In this document: positions 1 through 12,200 of the stretch, piece by piece | Position numbering within the stretch: position 1 is the first letter of the stretch | Layout: each line of letters starts with the position of its first letter | Origin: Solen grandis | Lineage: Eukaryota; Mollusca; Bivalvia; Adapedonta; Solenidae | Direction: 5' to 3' | DNA length: 64,000 bases | Assembly (NCBI GenBank): GCA_021229015.1 | Contig: CM037783.1 | Location: 54,797,311-54,861,310 of the forward strand | The notes under the pieces: model-generated | Told to the model about the DNA's origin: nothing | The model's input: the letters and a program-made list of their open reading frames with translations, nothing else | Database searches by the model: none | Translations under genes and position numbers: made by a program

Positions 1-904
1 AGTTTACCATAATCTTATATTTACTAGTATCCAAAATATACTATATGGCCAAGAGTTTAAACGACATCATACGATTTCTTCCGAGTAAGTATACGACCAC
101 ACACGAAAGATAATGTGTGCCAGGTCAATATTTATAAAAAATAAACAACGAGTTAATGTTGATAAGGTCACTTCGAATACATGCACATAACCTTTCAGCT
201 TGCATGAACCGCCAAAATCTCACGTCACAGCCCTGAAAACCTTTTCTTTCTCTCTGCAGTTCGGACTTAGTTTTGAAATGAGAAGGAAGGTCGCGAGACT
301 GCTTCAAGGTTATAGTTCAAGCCATTTACCGACTGCTTATATACAATATATAATATTTATATAAATTCATGTACAAAATGAGGATTTACGTGAACCCCAC
401 ATATATGCCTATAGCAGAAAGTCCTATTGGGAATTAAGATTATATTGCTCTTCTTCTGCATGGATTTTGTATTCAGTATGACTGTGTTGTAAAAGGCAAT
501 GAAAGCAATATTTCTCAGGTGAGCGATTCAGGGCCATCTTGGCCCTCTTGTGTTTGCATTCTATTCGATTTTGGTAACTGTGCATTAGATGAAATCAAGT
601 GTTCAAGCTGATCAGGTTGTCACATCAGTATGATAACAATACAGTTATATGCTCATTTTGTAAAATAATATTTGCAATAAATGGCGTAGTATTTTTTTCC
701 TCTCATACTTTGTAATATTTGTTTTCTTTTCAAACTATTATGCATAGAATTAAATCATATGATTAGCCCATGGTCCTTTACTGTCATTACATGGTTTTGA
801 TCCCCTAAAAATGAGTCCTGCAGATGATTTTCTAGTTTTCGTATTTAGTCAGTATAAAAACTTTGAAATTGTTTGTATATGAAATTTTAATTTTGAATTC
901 TAAA
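1..904. other. Intergenic; 3' end of a hairpin-headed repeat at about 400-550
   Basis: No credible gene. Positions 515-550 carry the conserved 3' terminus of the bivalve repeat family described below (CTCAGGTGAGCGATTCAGG, then a GGCC hairpin and CTCTTG). The preceding ~110 bases resemble 36430-36570, so this is a 5'-truncated relict. The rest is AT-rich and unassigned. Confidence 0.55.
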
Positions 905-1095
905 GGTTAAACTCGCTGACTTAAACATTCACTCAGCCCCTCACCGCGTGGGTTCGAATCCCGGCAGGGTCATTCGGATTTTCATGTGAGGTAGCGTTCC
1001 AGCTGGCTTGCGGTAGGTCGGTGGTTCCACCCGGATGCCTCCGTGCATTCGGAGTCTTCCTCCACCTGTTATTAGGCAAAAAAAAAAAAAAACTT
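905..1095 (+). mobile_element. tRNA-derived SINE
   Basis: The B-box motif GGGTTCGAATCCCGGC at about 951 follows a degenerate tRNA-like head, and the element runs through a conserved body (TCATGTGAGGTAGC, TCGGTGGTTCCACCC, GGAGTCTTCCTCCACC) into an A-run at 1078-1092. Body and A-tail are typical of widespread bivalve SINEs. The A box is decayed, so this is an old copy. Flanking duplications could not be fixed. Confidence 0.7.
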
Positions 1096-1180
1096 GTTTC
1101 CGCTACCGGCTGTGAAAAAAATAGGGTCGGTCGGTAGGTAGGGATTTTTTTTTAAGAAACGTGATTTTCAATCAATTTTT

Positions 1181-1581
1181 AGCTCACCTGAGCACTTTGT
1201 GCTCAAGTGAGCTTTTAGGATCGCCCTTCGTCCGTCGTCCGTCGTCGTGCGTCGTGCGTCGCCAACAATTTTCTTTAAACGACATCTCCTCTGAAACCGC
1301 AGGACAGAATTAAATGAAACTTGGCAGGAATGTTCCTTGGGTGAGGCTCTACAAGAGTTGCTAAAATAAAGTTGATCCATGAAGAACTCTGGTTGCCATG
1401 GCTACAAAAAGAAAAATAATTTGAAAACTTTAAAAATCATCTTCTTCAAAACTACTGGCCAGATTTCAAAATAATTTGGTACAGATGTTCCTTGGGTCAA
1501 CTTCTACCAAAGTTCCTAAAATTATTCCGATCCGTAAAAAAACATGGCCGCCAGGGGCGGGGCTTATTTGCCTTATATGTA
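1181..1581 (+). mobile_element. Hairpin-headed repeat element A, 5' part (interrupted by LINE)
   Basis: Starts with the family head AGCTCACCTGAGCAC, whose inverted partner GTGCTCAAGTGAGCT follows at once and gives a strong stem-loop. A GTCCGTCGTC microsatellite and diverged ~350-bp internal units follow. It stops abruptly at TATATGTA (1574-1581), where a LINE begins; the element resumes at 5312. The two parts together match the uninterrupted copies at 43748-46628. Confidence 0.85.
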
Positions 1582-1921
1582 CAGAACAGAACAGAACAGA
1601 ACAAAACTTTATTTTCATCCAAGTACAATCATGTACAATATGGAGAAGAAAATACATAGACAATACAATATATACATTTCTTCCGGTTGGGGATAACGTG
1701 TGCATCGCGTTAACACTTGAAAAAAGAATATGGCATTATTAAGGGTATATATCCAAATATTTAATAGAGAAAGGAGAGACTGACCTACTAAAATATGGGA
1801 GAAGACAAATTTTGCATTTATGAAATATAGATATTTATATATATTTATATATCTATTATATCTTTGGAAAAATAGTATAATTTACAAGGTAAATGAATAT
1901 ATCAGAATAACCAGTGTTTTC

Positions 1922-1954
<33 letters not shown>

Positions 1955-2892
1955 AACACACAGCAAAATTTGTTATCAAAATAAATTTTAGCTATTAATA
2001 AATAACCATAGGAATTTTCTTAAATCGTTTTTGTTGGTCATCATTTTAATAATAAGTAGAATACACCAATAGAGAGAGATAGAGAGAGAAGAGAAACAGA
2101 GAGAGAGAGAGAGAAAGTATATTGCGATATACATGTTTCAAGATAGCGCCTCAGTCCTTAACAGATACCGAAAGCGAAACACAGTTAAGGACAGATGCAC
2201 ATATACATTTACTTACATAGAATTTCCAATTAACTTTCATTATACTAGGCTATCGTGACTTTGTTTCCTTGCCTAAGTCGAAAGCGAAAGATGGCAAGGT
2301 ATTTTATATACGTACAAATATAAATGGTGTAGACATCATGATAGCCTAGTATGTAAATGAAAAGGAATAAAAAATATAATATGGAAAAAAGAAACAATAA
2401 TAATCATGTTGAACGTTAAACAATGGGGGGGGGGGGGGGAGAGAGAGATTTCGTAATAATAATAATGATGTCAGTGCAAACACTTACTGTCATATATAAA
2501 ATAACTAATGTATAGCATTTTACAGTTATGCCGATAAAGTATGAGACAAATATAGGTCACTTGCAACAACGTGGAGAGAAATAAATCGTGGAGTAATTAA
2601 TCAAGCATGATTTCGTAGCGGCAGTAAGGTTATCACGTGAATCAATTGCTAATCATGTGGTGTCGGCTAGACATAGACAGAGGTATCATGGAACGAAATT
2701 TTACAAGGCAAAATTTCGAGCTGACCTACGGTAAGTAAATATCGATATATATTTAACAATGAGAAATGAATGATAATAATTTTGAATATGTACATATACA
2801 TACATGATGATTAAAATTGAGATAAGGGAAAGGATTTAGAAACAACAAAATTTGCATGAGGAGGTATTGGCATATTTACATATTATGTTAGT

Positions 2893-4002
2893 TTAATTTT
2901 GACTGAACCGTTGCATTATCTCTCGAATGAATTTGGTTAGATTTCTTAAAGTACACGGATCTTTACTTGACAATAGAGAGTTTGAGTCTGTTGCGTTATG
3001 TATGAATTGACAAAGGAATTTATTTCTTGCACCGTTAAAATAGTTGCAATAAAGAAGATAGTGACTTTCATCCCCGACGCTGTCTGAACTACAGAGGGTA
3101 CATTTCCTATCCTGGAGAGGTGTTCCATCGTACCGACCTGACTCCGTTTCAGTTACTTCGAAATTAGTTACGAAAGGGAAAAGATCAGGGGTAGCTATCG
3201 CATAATCTATTACAGACTTATCTCTGAATGTGTAAGCGCCAATGTTTTTGTCCTTGTGCATTCTGCCATTTAAAATGAATAGATTATTTACTCTACATAT
3301 TTCAATTAATCGTATACCATTTGTATTAGATCTGTGATCTTTGGAACACCTCTCCAGAGGAATTTCTAAATTTTCCAGGACAGTGTATTTATTCAAGAAC
3401 TCTATGCTTTCATTATCTATATCAAATATATCGTCAAATGTTGGATCGGAGGGTAAAAAATCGGACAGACATGCAGTTCTGCAGTTTGTATCTCCTATTA
3501 TGAGTACATGTTTAAATGTCGAGCATTTTTCATTTATTTCATTTTCAAATTTAAATAGATGATCATTATTAAGGAATCTTGAACCCTCAGGTGGAATATA
3601 TACTGCACCCACAATGATCGGGTCTTCTGAAAAGGATTGATGATTATTTATTTGTATCCACAAAATGTATTCACAGTCGGAATCAATAACTTTGATGTAA
3701 GGACTTAAACATTTTCGTATATATATGCCAATACCTCCGGACTTACGTTTGTACAATTGGGACCTGTGCTTTGCTATAAAATCGTATCCATCTATATCTA
3801 CAATATCAGAGTCATCAATATGCGTTTCAGAAATACAAAAAATGTCGAATTGGTTAATGTAATCAATAAAATCAGGATATTGTAATTTTCTTTTAAGTCC
3901 ATTTACATTTAAGGCACATATATTTAAGTCATTTTGTTTAATTTCATTTGCATTATAATTGTTTTTATTTTTTTCAGATGTTGCTGTTATCCCCCAAGTG
4001 TC
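2893..4002 (-). pseudogene. LINE ORF2: apurinic endonuclease domain fused to C-terminal zinc knuckle, RT missing
   Basis: Reading leftward from just after the ORF1 stop, the frame is open and encodes an endonuclease of the exo/endo/phosphatase family: ALNVNGL near the start, FCISETH, GGIGIYIRK, VGAVYIPPEG, IIGDTN and TFRDKSVIDYAIATPDLF in the usual order. The SDH motif that normally closes the fold is lost. Straight after FEV (near 3150) the frame runs into CTLC...ESHYLLYC, a CCHC knuckle that in intact elements lies at the far C-terminus, then stops at 2893. The ~500-residue reverse transcriptase is therefore deleted in frame. The frame has no ATG between the ORF1 stop and the endonuclease motifs. 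Confidence 0.8.
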
Positions 4003-5169
4003 CTAATGAAAAACGCCTGCAGTGACGTTGGACTGATTAGAATGGTCAGTGTCCCATGGACGGAAGGACTGAGTTGGACCCGCCCGTGAAGCGTGGTCGG
4101 ACCGAGTTCTACTAGGTGCTCTACGTCTTTGTCCACCCGCTGCTCGTGGTGACGTTGATTGTGGCCTGCCGCTACGGCGGTCCATGCCTGATCGTGAACT
4201 GCGAGGGCTGGCTGAAGCGTGGCTGTGTTTTGTCTGGCTGTCACGTGGAACAGTTGAAGATTTAACGGTCTGGCGTATAGGGTCAACTTGCCACTGTGCG
4301 TGCTGTGTGAATGCCGGACGTTCAACCTTTACACGATCACCCTTGAGAATGAGGTTCCATTTAGGGAACATGTCTGCATAGACATTACCGTCAATCACAA
4401 TCTTCGCCGGGAATGCCATGGTGATCTTTCGTTCAGGATAGGCTTGCTTTAGTTTTTTCATTTCTGGCCAAAGCTGCTTTCTAGCATCAGAAATTTCTCT
4501 GGGATAATCCCTGTTAATGTGAAAGTCAGTGCCCGCTAACCTGCGTGCTTTAGACAATACCAATTCAGTGTCCCGATAATCGAGAAAATAGGCAATGATG
4601 GGTCTTATCTTGCCCCTGCGGTATGGACCAAGGCGGTGAATCCTGGGGATGGCTGGACAGGGGCAGATATCAAGATTGTCTTTAAGAAAGTTCCTGATTT
4701 TGTACAGACAGTCCTCGTCAAAAGACTCGGGAATACCGGCAATAAGTAAATTGTTTCGCCTGCTGCGGGCCTCTAGGTCTATGGACTTGTATTGTAACAG
4801 TGTCAGTTTATCATCGTGTTCATTTAAGTGTGACTCAATATTACTCACTCTGCTCTGTAGAGCTACACATTTGTCTACACTCTCCCTCACACCCATCATC
4901 TCAGAAAACAATGCATCAAGTTTGTCATTAACTGATAGGGATTTGAAGTTTTTAACAGAAAACTGAGACTGAGACGAGCTCAAACGGGGACGCTTCCTAT
5001 CCTGCTTTACTGTCCATTCACCCTCATCGTCAGTGGGGTCTGACGGTTGATTGTACATAGCGTCGTCGCCATTTTGCCCGCCATTTATATCCCCCGGTTG
5101 TTGAGAGAGATGAACTTCTCCTACCTGAGTATCTGTAGAGATCTCACTTTCTCCTTCAGAATCTGACAT
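4003..5169 (-). CDS. LINE ORF1 protein (coiled coil plus RRM-like nucleic-acid chaperone)
   Basis: 388 residues from an ATG at 5169. An acidic, low-complexity N-terminus (about 1-70) leads into a coiled-coil-prone segment (about 80-130), then an L1-ORF1p/transposase_22-like core with ARSRRNNLLIAGIPE, IHRLGPYRRGKIRPIIAYFLDYRDTE and a C-terminal DYP-REISDARKQLWP block, then a basic Ser/Arg-rich tail. By family knowledge such proteins trimerise, coat the element RNA and act as chaperones. The frame is open, so this half of the element is less decayed than ORF2. It ends at TAG 4003-4005, with ORF2 next in the same frame. Confidence 0.85.
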   Translation of the reverse strand: MSDSEGESEISTDTQVGEVHLSQQPGDINGGQNGDDAMYNQPSDPTDDEGEWTVKQDRKRPRLSSSQSQFSVKNFKSLSVNDKLDALFSEMMGVRESVDKCVALQSRVSNIESHLNEHDDKLTLLQYKSIDLEARSRRNNLLIAGIPESFDEDCLYKIRNFLKDNLDICPCPAIPRIHRLGPYRRGKIRPIIAYFLDYRDTELVLSKARRLAGTDFHINRDYPREISDARKQLWPEMKKLKQAYPERKITMAFPAKIVIDGNVYADMFPKWNLILKGDRVKVERPAFTQHAQWQVDPIRQTVKSSTVPRDSQTKHSHASASPRSSRSGMDRRSGRPQSTSPRAAGGQRRRAPSRTRSDHASRAGPTQSFRPWDTDHSNQSNVTAGVFH

Positions 5170-5311
5170 TATGTTGAGGAGGTACTAATGCAGCTACCAG
5201 CAACAGTTTTATACCAGTAAAATCCGTAAACACATTGATATTTGTATTTTATTGCATGAGAGAATTTTTGTGCATGCACACAATGACCGGAACCGGAAAT
5301 ATATATATGTA

Positions 5312-6192
5312 TATAGAGAAACCTTTAAACAACATCTCCTCTGAAACCACTGGACAGAATTTGATTCAACTTGGCAGGGATGATCCTTGGGTCAATATTC
5401 ACAAAAGTTGCTAAAATAAACTTGATCCATGTAGAACTCTGGTTGCCATTGCAACAAAAAGAAAAAAAATGAAAACTTTAAAAATCATCTTCTTCAAAAC
5501 CATTGGCCAGATTTTAAAATGAATTGGTACAGATGTTCCTTGGGTCAACTTCTACCAAAGTTGCTAAAATTATTCCGATCCGTAAAAAAACATGGCCGCC
5601 AGGGGCGGGGTTTATATGCCTTATATGTATATAGAGAAACCTTTAAACAACATCTCCTGAAACCACTGGACAAAATTTGATTAAACTTAGCAGGGATGAT
5701 CCTTGGGTCAACTTTCACAAAAGTTGCTAAAATAAACTTGATCCATGTAGAACTCTGGTTGCCATGGCAACAAAAAGAAAAAAAAAGAAAACTTTAAAAA
5801 TCATCTTCTTCAAAACTACTGGCCAGATTTTAAAATAAATTGGTACAGATGTTCATTGGGTCAACCTCTACCAAAGTTGCTAAAATTTTTCCGATCCGTA
5901 AAAAACATGGCCGCCAGGGGCGGGGCCTATTTGCTTTATATGATTGTTTATAGGGAAAACTTTAATCAACATTTGCTCTGAAACCACTGGACAGAATTTG
6001 ATTAAACTTGGCAGGGATGATCCTTGGGTCAACCTTCACAAAAGTTGCTAAAATAAACTTGATCCATAAAGAACTCTGGTTGCCATGGCAACAAAAACTA
6101 GTGGCCAGATTTTAAAATAAATTGGTACAGATGTTCCTTGGGTCAACCTATTTATCTCAGGTGAGCGATTTAGGGCCATCATGGGCCTCTTG
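5312..6192 (+). mobile_element. Hairpin-headed repeat element A, 3' part
   Basis: Continues the element broken at 1581: TATAGAGAAACC follows exactly as in uninterrupted copies. It holds about two and a half internal units (GGACAGAATTTGATTAAACT, ATGGCCGCCAGGGGCGGGG) and ends with the family terminus CTCAGGTGAGCGATTTAGGG, an imperfect GGGCCATCATGGGCC hairpin and CTCTTG. Confidence 0.85.
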
Positions 6193-6928
6193 TTTAAAAG
6201 CTTTCCATGTGTATGATTGCAAAATGTGACATTTAATGTAATTTCACACTAGATTTTATGTTAATATATCCAAAAGATGCTATAAAATCTTTTAAAATTA
6301 ATTTAGATTACTTTAATTCAGTAGATGTCCGACATGGAGTAGACTGACAATAGACAATGAACAATAGGCTGTCACAAAAGACAGCAATGTCATAGCACTT
6401 TAAGTTCTGGCTTGCTGAACAAGTATTTTTGATGTGAAATAGTGATATAAATTATAGGTATCTGAAATTAAAAAGGGTGATAGCCAATACAATTTATTTC
6501 AGAATTTATACATTTGTGTTTCCCAATATTCTGTTGTCAGATTAATGTATTGTTGAAACTTCAAGTTGTTAACAATTTCAACTATAGACAGTATGAAGCT
6601 AGAAAATAAAATTGAAGTAAAATTGCTTTGTATAGAATTATGTATTTTTGTGATGTCAGATTGTTTTTGAAATGAAACTTTTCAGGGTTCAACATTTACT
6701 TTTCAGCCAGAAATCCTGTCAGGACATCTGCTTTTCAAATCAGAAGACTCTGTTTAAATAAGAAGTCCTTTAAATAGTTTTTAATTTAAGTAAAATTCAG
6801 TGAAAGATTTTTTGGATATTTAAAACAATATTTAAGTGCACTTTTTTAAACTTTAATTATGTTTATATTAGATTAAATAGAAGTTTGTAATACTTTTAGA
6901 TCATTGTATCTTTTTATATACAAATTTG

Positions 6929-6961
<33 letters not shown>

Positions 6962-6988
6962 ATTTTTTTTAATCTTATATTTTTATAG
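6193..6988. other. AT-rich spacer with AC microsatellite
   Basis: No gene or recognisable element. An (AC)n tract lies at about 6935-6961. The last nine bases, TTTTTATAG (6980-6988), are the left target duplication of the TIR element that follows. Confidence 0.6.
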
Positions 6989-7947
6989 GAGTTATAATGA
7001 AAACGTACCCACTACCTAAACGTACCCAAGTTAAAACGTACCCAAATGGAGTCAAAACGTACCCAACTGTTGGTCAAAATGTACCCACCTAATTGGTCAT
7101 TATGTGCCCAAGTTAGATTATTTTTATGACTAAAATGTGTTTTTTAAAGTACAATTAATATGTTTAAATGCAATGTTCATCAGTCAAAGTTATATGTTTT
7201 TATATTGTTTCAGTTCTGTTCTGTTCTGTTCTGTTTCATGAATGCCATCAAAAGTATTCCATAACATAAGTTTTAATGATAAACACATCAAAATAGAAAA
7301 AGAAAATTATTTCATTCGATCAAACTATCATATACTAGAACTAGAAGCTGGGAAAACAAGAATTCCATGTAAGTGAGAAGAGCATAATCACCTTGCAATT
7401 AAGGTTGCCATCTTTCACACCTTTATTTATGCTCTCAGCACTTAATAAAATGCTACGGGTGAACATGTTATACTTGATTGGTGTAATCTGATTCAATTAA
7501 AGTTGTTTATAATTCAATTAAGACAAGAAGCCGAAACACACAATTGTAGAGATCAAAGGTACTGGTAATCATGTATTTAATTGAAATTTAATTAAAATCA
7601 AATTATGTTTTATACATAAATTAATGTATTATTAACATTATGAACATGTATTAAAATAATGTTTTATTCATAAATTAAAAGTATCAATAATAAATTGTTT
7701 TAGAGGTATCCAGTCAAAACGGACCCAAGTTAAAAAGGGTCCGTTTTGACTTTTTTATGGGTCCGTTTTGACCAATTTGGCACCATTTCAACTTGGGTCC
7801 GTTTTTACTTGGGTCCGATTTGACTGGTAACCGTTTTAGAATATTGATATTATTTTTTTGATCAGTAAATAAGAAAAAAAATCTTGGGTACGTTTTGACC
7901 TCAAAAAGTGGGTACATTTTGGTTTGGGTACGTTTTGACTCGCTCCC
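6989..7947. mobile_element. Non-autonomous TIR element with 9-bp target duplication (MULE-like)
   Basis: Flanked by the direct repeat TTTTTATAG at 6980-6988 and 7948-7956. The ends form ~23-bp inverted repeats sharing AAAACGTACCCA. The left subterminal region has five or so copies of ACGTACCCA or close variants, and the right end has inverted copies. No transposase reading frame lies inside. A 9-bp duplication with repeated subterminal motifs suggests mobilisation by a Mutator-like enzyme (inference). A second, smaller TIR element is nested at 7705-7832. Confidence 0.7.
7705..7832. mobile_element. Nested 128-bp TIR MITE with 8-bp target duplication
   Basis: The direct repeat GTTTTAGA (7697-7704 and 7833-7840) flanks a 128-bp palindromic element whose ends are CCAGTCAAAACGGACCCAAG and its imperfect inverse. 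The core GTCAAAACGGACCCA differs by about one base from the GTCAAAACGTACCCA motif of the surrounding element, so the two are related. No coding capacity. Confidence 0.7.
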
Positions 7948-7956
7948 TTTTTATAG

Positions 7957-9244
7957 AATGGTAATGCAAGTTTGATTCATTGCATTACCCCACCCACTTC
8001 ACTAGGATCATATAATTGTAAGTACGTCAGTCTTTATTTCAAATAATGTTGTAAAATCTGTATTTCATTTCAAACATTCATGTTTTAAAACATTATCAAT
8101 TAGCTTTTAGACCATTTTATTGCTGTAAACAATAGTTTAAATATCAGTTGATGCTCTTTTCCACGATCATACCGGAAGTAAACAAAGTTATATTCAAATA
8201 GCTTTTCACATTTTATGAAAACCACCAAAGGCATTTAAATTGAATATTAATTATATAAATATTATGAAAGAATGATATTGTGTCAAGGTTGAATGCTAGA
8301 TTTGAAGTACATGTATTACAAATATTTGTGCCGATTAGGATATTCATTTCGTATTCATAAACCGACATGCAAAATCAACTTTTACTTTCACAAGTAACTT
8401 TTTATTTCCGGTTTCAATTTTTGAAAAATTACGATGTGTATTGACGATTTTACGACACACAACAATTGATTTCATTTAATAATTATGTTTTCTCTTGAAA
8501 AATCAAGAGTCAAGACGGAAGGAATCCCTTGCCAATTTTTGGTGTTATCTGGATCGCGGGAATGCGTTAGTGTCGAACAATTACAGCTAAGTTACGGAAA
8601 GGACCGAAAATGCCCGAAGTGAAATAGCTAATGTCGAAGAGATTTTAATCTTTAATCTTTTATAAACATTTTGGAAAAAAAAAAAAAAATGGGTCGCCGG
8701 CAACAAAAGAGGGTCGGAGAAGCGGAAAAAGGCAACTTTTTTTTTTGGGGGGGGGGGGGGGGAGGGGGGCTTAGCTTGACGTCGCTATATGACTGAAATA
8801 CTGTTGAAGCGGCGGTAAACTCAAATAGTCAAGTCAAAGGTTAAACTGAATTGTTTAATTAAGCTGGTGGTACTCTTTAGGGCTGTAACGAATATCTGAT
8901 TACTCGGGTATTCAAGGATCAGTGTGTGTGAACCGGGTACAAATATTCGTGCATGCTATACTCGCCGATTCGGGAATCAGCTTCTTTTTGCATGACTACG
9001 AAAGACTATGTTTTTATGTCCGGATTACAGTTGTGAACAATGCCGTCATATAAGGCTATGGTAGATTAGTTTCGCATGTTAAATTTCTATATTATGTTAA
9101 CATGACTCATACAAAAATAACGTTTAAACCTTTTAGTTCAATAAATTTAATCAACATTTCAAGGATAAGATAAAGAAATCAGCTTCATAAAAATGATTTA
9201 ATTAGCAGATCATACACCATGATGAAGGCAATATCAATCCATTT
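7957..9244. other. Intergenic spacer with simple repeats and repeat scraps
   Basis: No supported gene. A-run at about 8674-8687 and G-run at about 8748-8768. A fragment at 8785-8830 (ATGACTGAAATACTGTTG) matches the conserved core of bivalve SINEs. AGGGCTGTAACGAATAT at 8879 resembles hAT-type ends, but no partner was found. Confidence 0.4.
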
Positions 9245-12200
9245 TAGCTCACCTGAGCACAACGTGCTCATGGTGAGCTTTTGTGATCGCCTTTTGTCCG
9301 TCGTCCGTGCGTCCGTCGTCAACAATTTCTTTAAACAACATCTCCTTCTAAACTACTCACTGGATTTTTATAAATCTTCACAGGAATGTTCATTATGGGG
9401 CCCTTTACCAACGTTGTTAAAATTATTTTGATTGGTCAAAAATCTAGGTCACAGGAGCTAAAAATAGATTTTAATAATGAAAATTTTAAAAATCTTCTTC
9501 TTCAAAAACCACAAGGCCTAGCCTTATGATTTTTGGTATGTAGCATGATCTTATGACTCTCTACCAAGTTTGTTCAAATTATAACCCTGGGGTCAAAATT
9601 GGCCCCGCCCCAGGGGTCACTTGATTAAACATAGGCTAATATAGGAAAAAATTGAAAAAATTTCTATTCAGAAACCCTTGTCTAGTAGATCACAACAAAG
9701 TTTGTTCAAATCATGGCCCTTGGGTCAAATTTGGCCCCACAAAGGGGTCACCTGATTTTACATAGGCTAATATAGAAAAAAATTGAAAAAATTTCTTTCA
9801 GAAACCCAAGCCTTGGGTTTAGATATTTGGTGTGCAGCATTGTCTTATAGATCACTACTAAGTTTGTTCAAATCATGACCCTGGGGTCAAAATTGGCCCC
9901 GCCCCAGGGGGTCACTTGATTTAACATAGGCTAATATAGGGAAAAAAATGAAAAATCTTCTTCTCAGAAACCACAAGGCATAGAGTTTAGATATTTGGTG
10001 TGTAGCATTGTCTTATAGATCTCTACCAAGTTTGTTCAAATCATGACCCTTGGGTCAAAATTGGCCCCGCCCCAGGGGTCACTTGATTTAACATAGGCTA
10101 ATATAGGAAAAACTTGAAAAATTTTCTATGCAGAAACCCAAGGCCTTGGGTTTAGATATTTGGTGTGCAGCATTGTCTAGTAGATCACAACAAAATTTGT
10201 TCAAATCATGGCCCTTGGGTCAAATTTGGCCCCACAAAGGGGTCACCTGATTTTACATAGGCTAATATAGAAAAAACATCTTGAAAAATCTTCTTCTCAG
10301 AAACCACAAAGCCTTGGGTTTAGATATTTGGTGTGCAGCATTGTCTAGTAGATCACTACCAAGTTTGTTCAAATCATGACCCCGGGGTCAAAATTGGCCC
10401 CGCCCCAGGGGTCACTTGATTTAACATAGGCTAATATAGGAAAAAAACTTGAAAAATCTTCTTCTCAGAAACCACAAGGCATAGAGTTTAGATATTTGGT
10501 GTGTAGCATTGTCTTATAGATCTCTACCAAGATTGTTCAAATTATGACCCTGGGGTTAAAATTTGGCCCCGTACCAGGGGTCACTTGATTTAACATAGGC
10601 TAATATAGGAAAAACTTGAAAAATCTTCTTCTCAGAAACCACAAGGCCTTGGGTTTAGATATTTGGTGTGCAACATTGTCTAGTAGATCACAACCAAGTT
10701 TGTTCAAATCATGGCCATGGGGTCAAATTTGGCCCCAATTAGGGGTCACCTGATTTTACATAGGCTAATATAGAAAAAACATCTTGAAAAATCTTCTTCT
10801 CAGAAACCACAAGGCCTTGGGTTTAGATATTTGGTGTGCAACATTGTCTAGTAGATCACAACCAAGTTTGTTCAAATCATGACCCGGGGTCAAAATTTGG
10901 CCCCCCAGGGTCACCTGATTTTACATAGGCTTATATAGTAAAAAACAACTTGAAAAATCTCCTTCTCAGAAACCACAAGGCCTGGAGTTTAGATATTTGG
11001 TATGTAGCATGATCTTATGACTCTCTACCAAGATTGTTCAAATTATAACCCTGGGGTCAAAATTGGCCCCGCCCCAGGGGTCACTTGATTTAACATAGGC
11101 TAATATAGGAAAAAAACTTGAAAAATCTTCTTCTCAGAAACCACAAGGCATAGAGTTTAGATATTTGGTGTGTAGCATTGTCTTATAGATCTCTACCAAG
11201 TTTGTTCAAATCATGACCCTGGGGTCAAAATTGGCCCCGCCCCAGGGGTCACCTGATTTTACATAGGCTAATATAGAAAAAAAAGAAAAATCTTCTTCTC
11301 AGAAACCACAGAGCATGGAGTTTAGATATTTGTTATGTAGCATGATCTTATGACCCTCTACCAAGACTGTTCAAATTATAACCCTGGGGCAAAATTGGCC
11401 CCACCCCAGGGGTCACCTGATTTTACATAGGCTAATATAGAAAAAAAAGAAAAATCTTCTTCTCAGAAACCACAGAGCATGGAGTTTAGATATTTGGTAT
11501 GTAGCATGATCTTATGACCCTCTACCAAGACTATTCAAATTATAACCCTGGGGTCAAAATTGGCCCCACCCCAGGGGTCACTTGATTTACAACAAAGTTT
11601 GTTCAAATCATGGCCCTTGGGTCAAATTTGGCCCCACAAAGGGGTCACCTGATTTTACATAGGCTAATATAGAAAAAACATCTTGAAAAATCTTCTTCTC
11701 AGAAACCTCAAAGCCTTGGGTTTAGATATTTGGTGTGCAATTTGTTAAATCATGACCCCGGGGCAAAATTGGCCCCGCCCCAGGGGTCAATTGATTTAAC
11801 ATAGGCTAATATAAAAAATTGAAAAATCTTCTTCTCAAAACCCAAGCTGGTTTAGATATTTGGTGTGAGCATTGTCTATAGATCCTACCAAGTTTGTTCA
11901 AATCATGACCCGGGTCAAAATTGGCCCCGCCCCAGGGGGTCAATTGATTTAACATAGGCTAATATAGGAAAAAAAACTTGAAAAATCTTCTTCTCAGAAA
12001 CCCAAGCTGGTTTAGATATTTGGTTGAGCATTGTCTTATAGATCCTACCAAGACTGTTCAAATTATAACCCTGGGGTCAAAATTGGCCCCACCCCAGGGG
12101 TCACTTGATTTTACATAGGCTAAGAAAAAACTTGAAAAATCTTCTTCTCAGAAACCACAAGGCATAGAGTTTAGATATTTGGTGTGTAGGATTGTCTTAT

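Larger units (their letters stand above)
1582..5303 (-). mobile_element. Non-LTR retrotransposon (LINE), internally deleted
   Basis: Minus-strand element bounded by an 8-bp target duplication TATATGTA (1574-1581 and 5304-5311) inside hairpin-headed element A. Order on the minus strand: short 5' UTR (5303-5170), ORF1, one TAG, ORF2 endonuclease, ORF2 C-terminal zinc knuckle, ~1.3 kb 3' region with GA microsatellites, and a 3' tail of TTCTG pentamers (1582-1606). The pentamer tail, ORF1 type and APE-like endonuclease fit the CR1/L1-like side of the LINEs; exact clade not determined. Reverse transcriptase is absent, so the copy is non-autonomous. Confidence 0.85.

Noticed and set aside
7213..7240. 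TTCTG pentamers like the LINE 3' tail
   Set aside because: No LINE body adjoins them on either side; treated as a simple repeat inside the outer TIR element.
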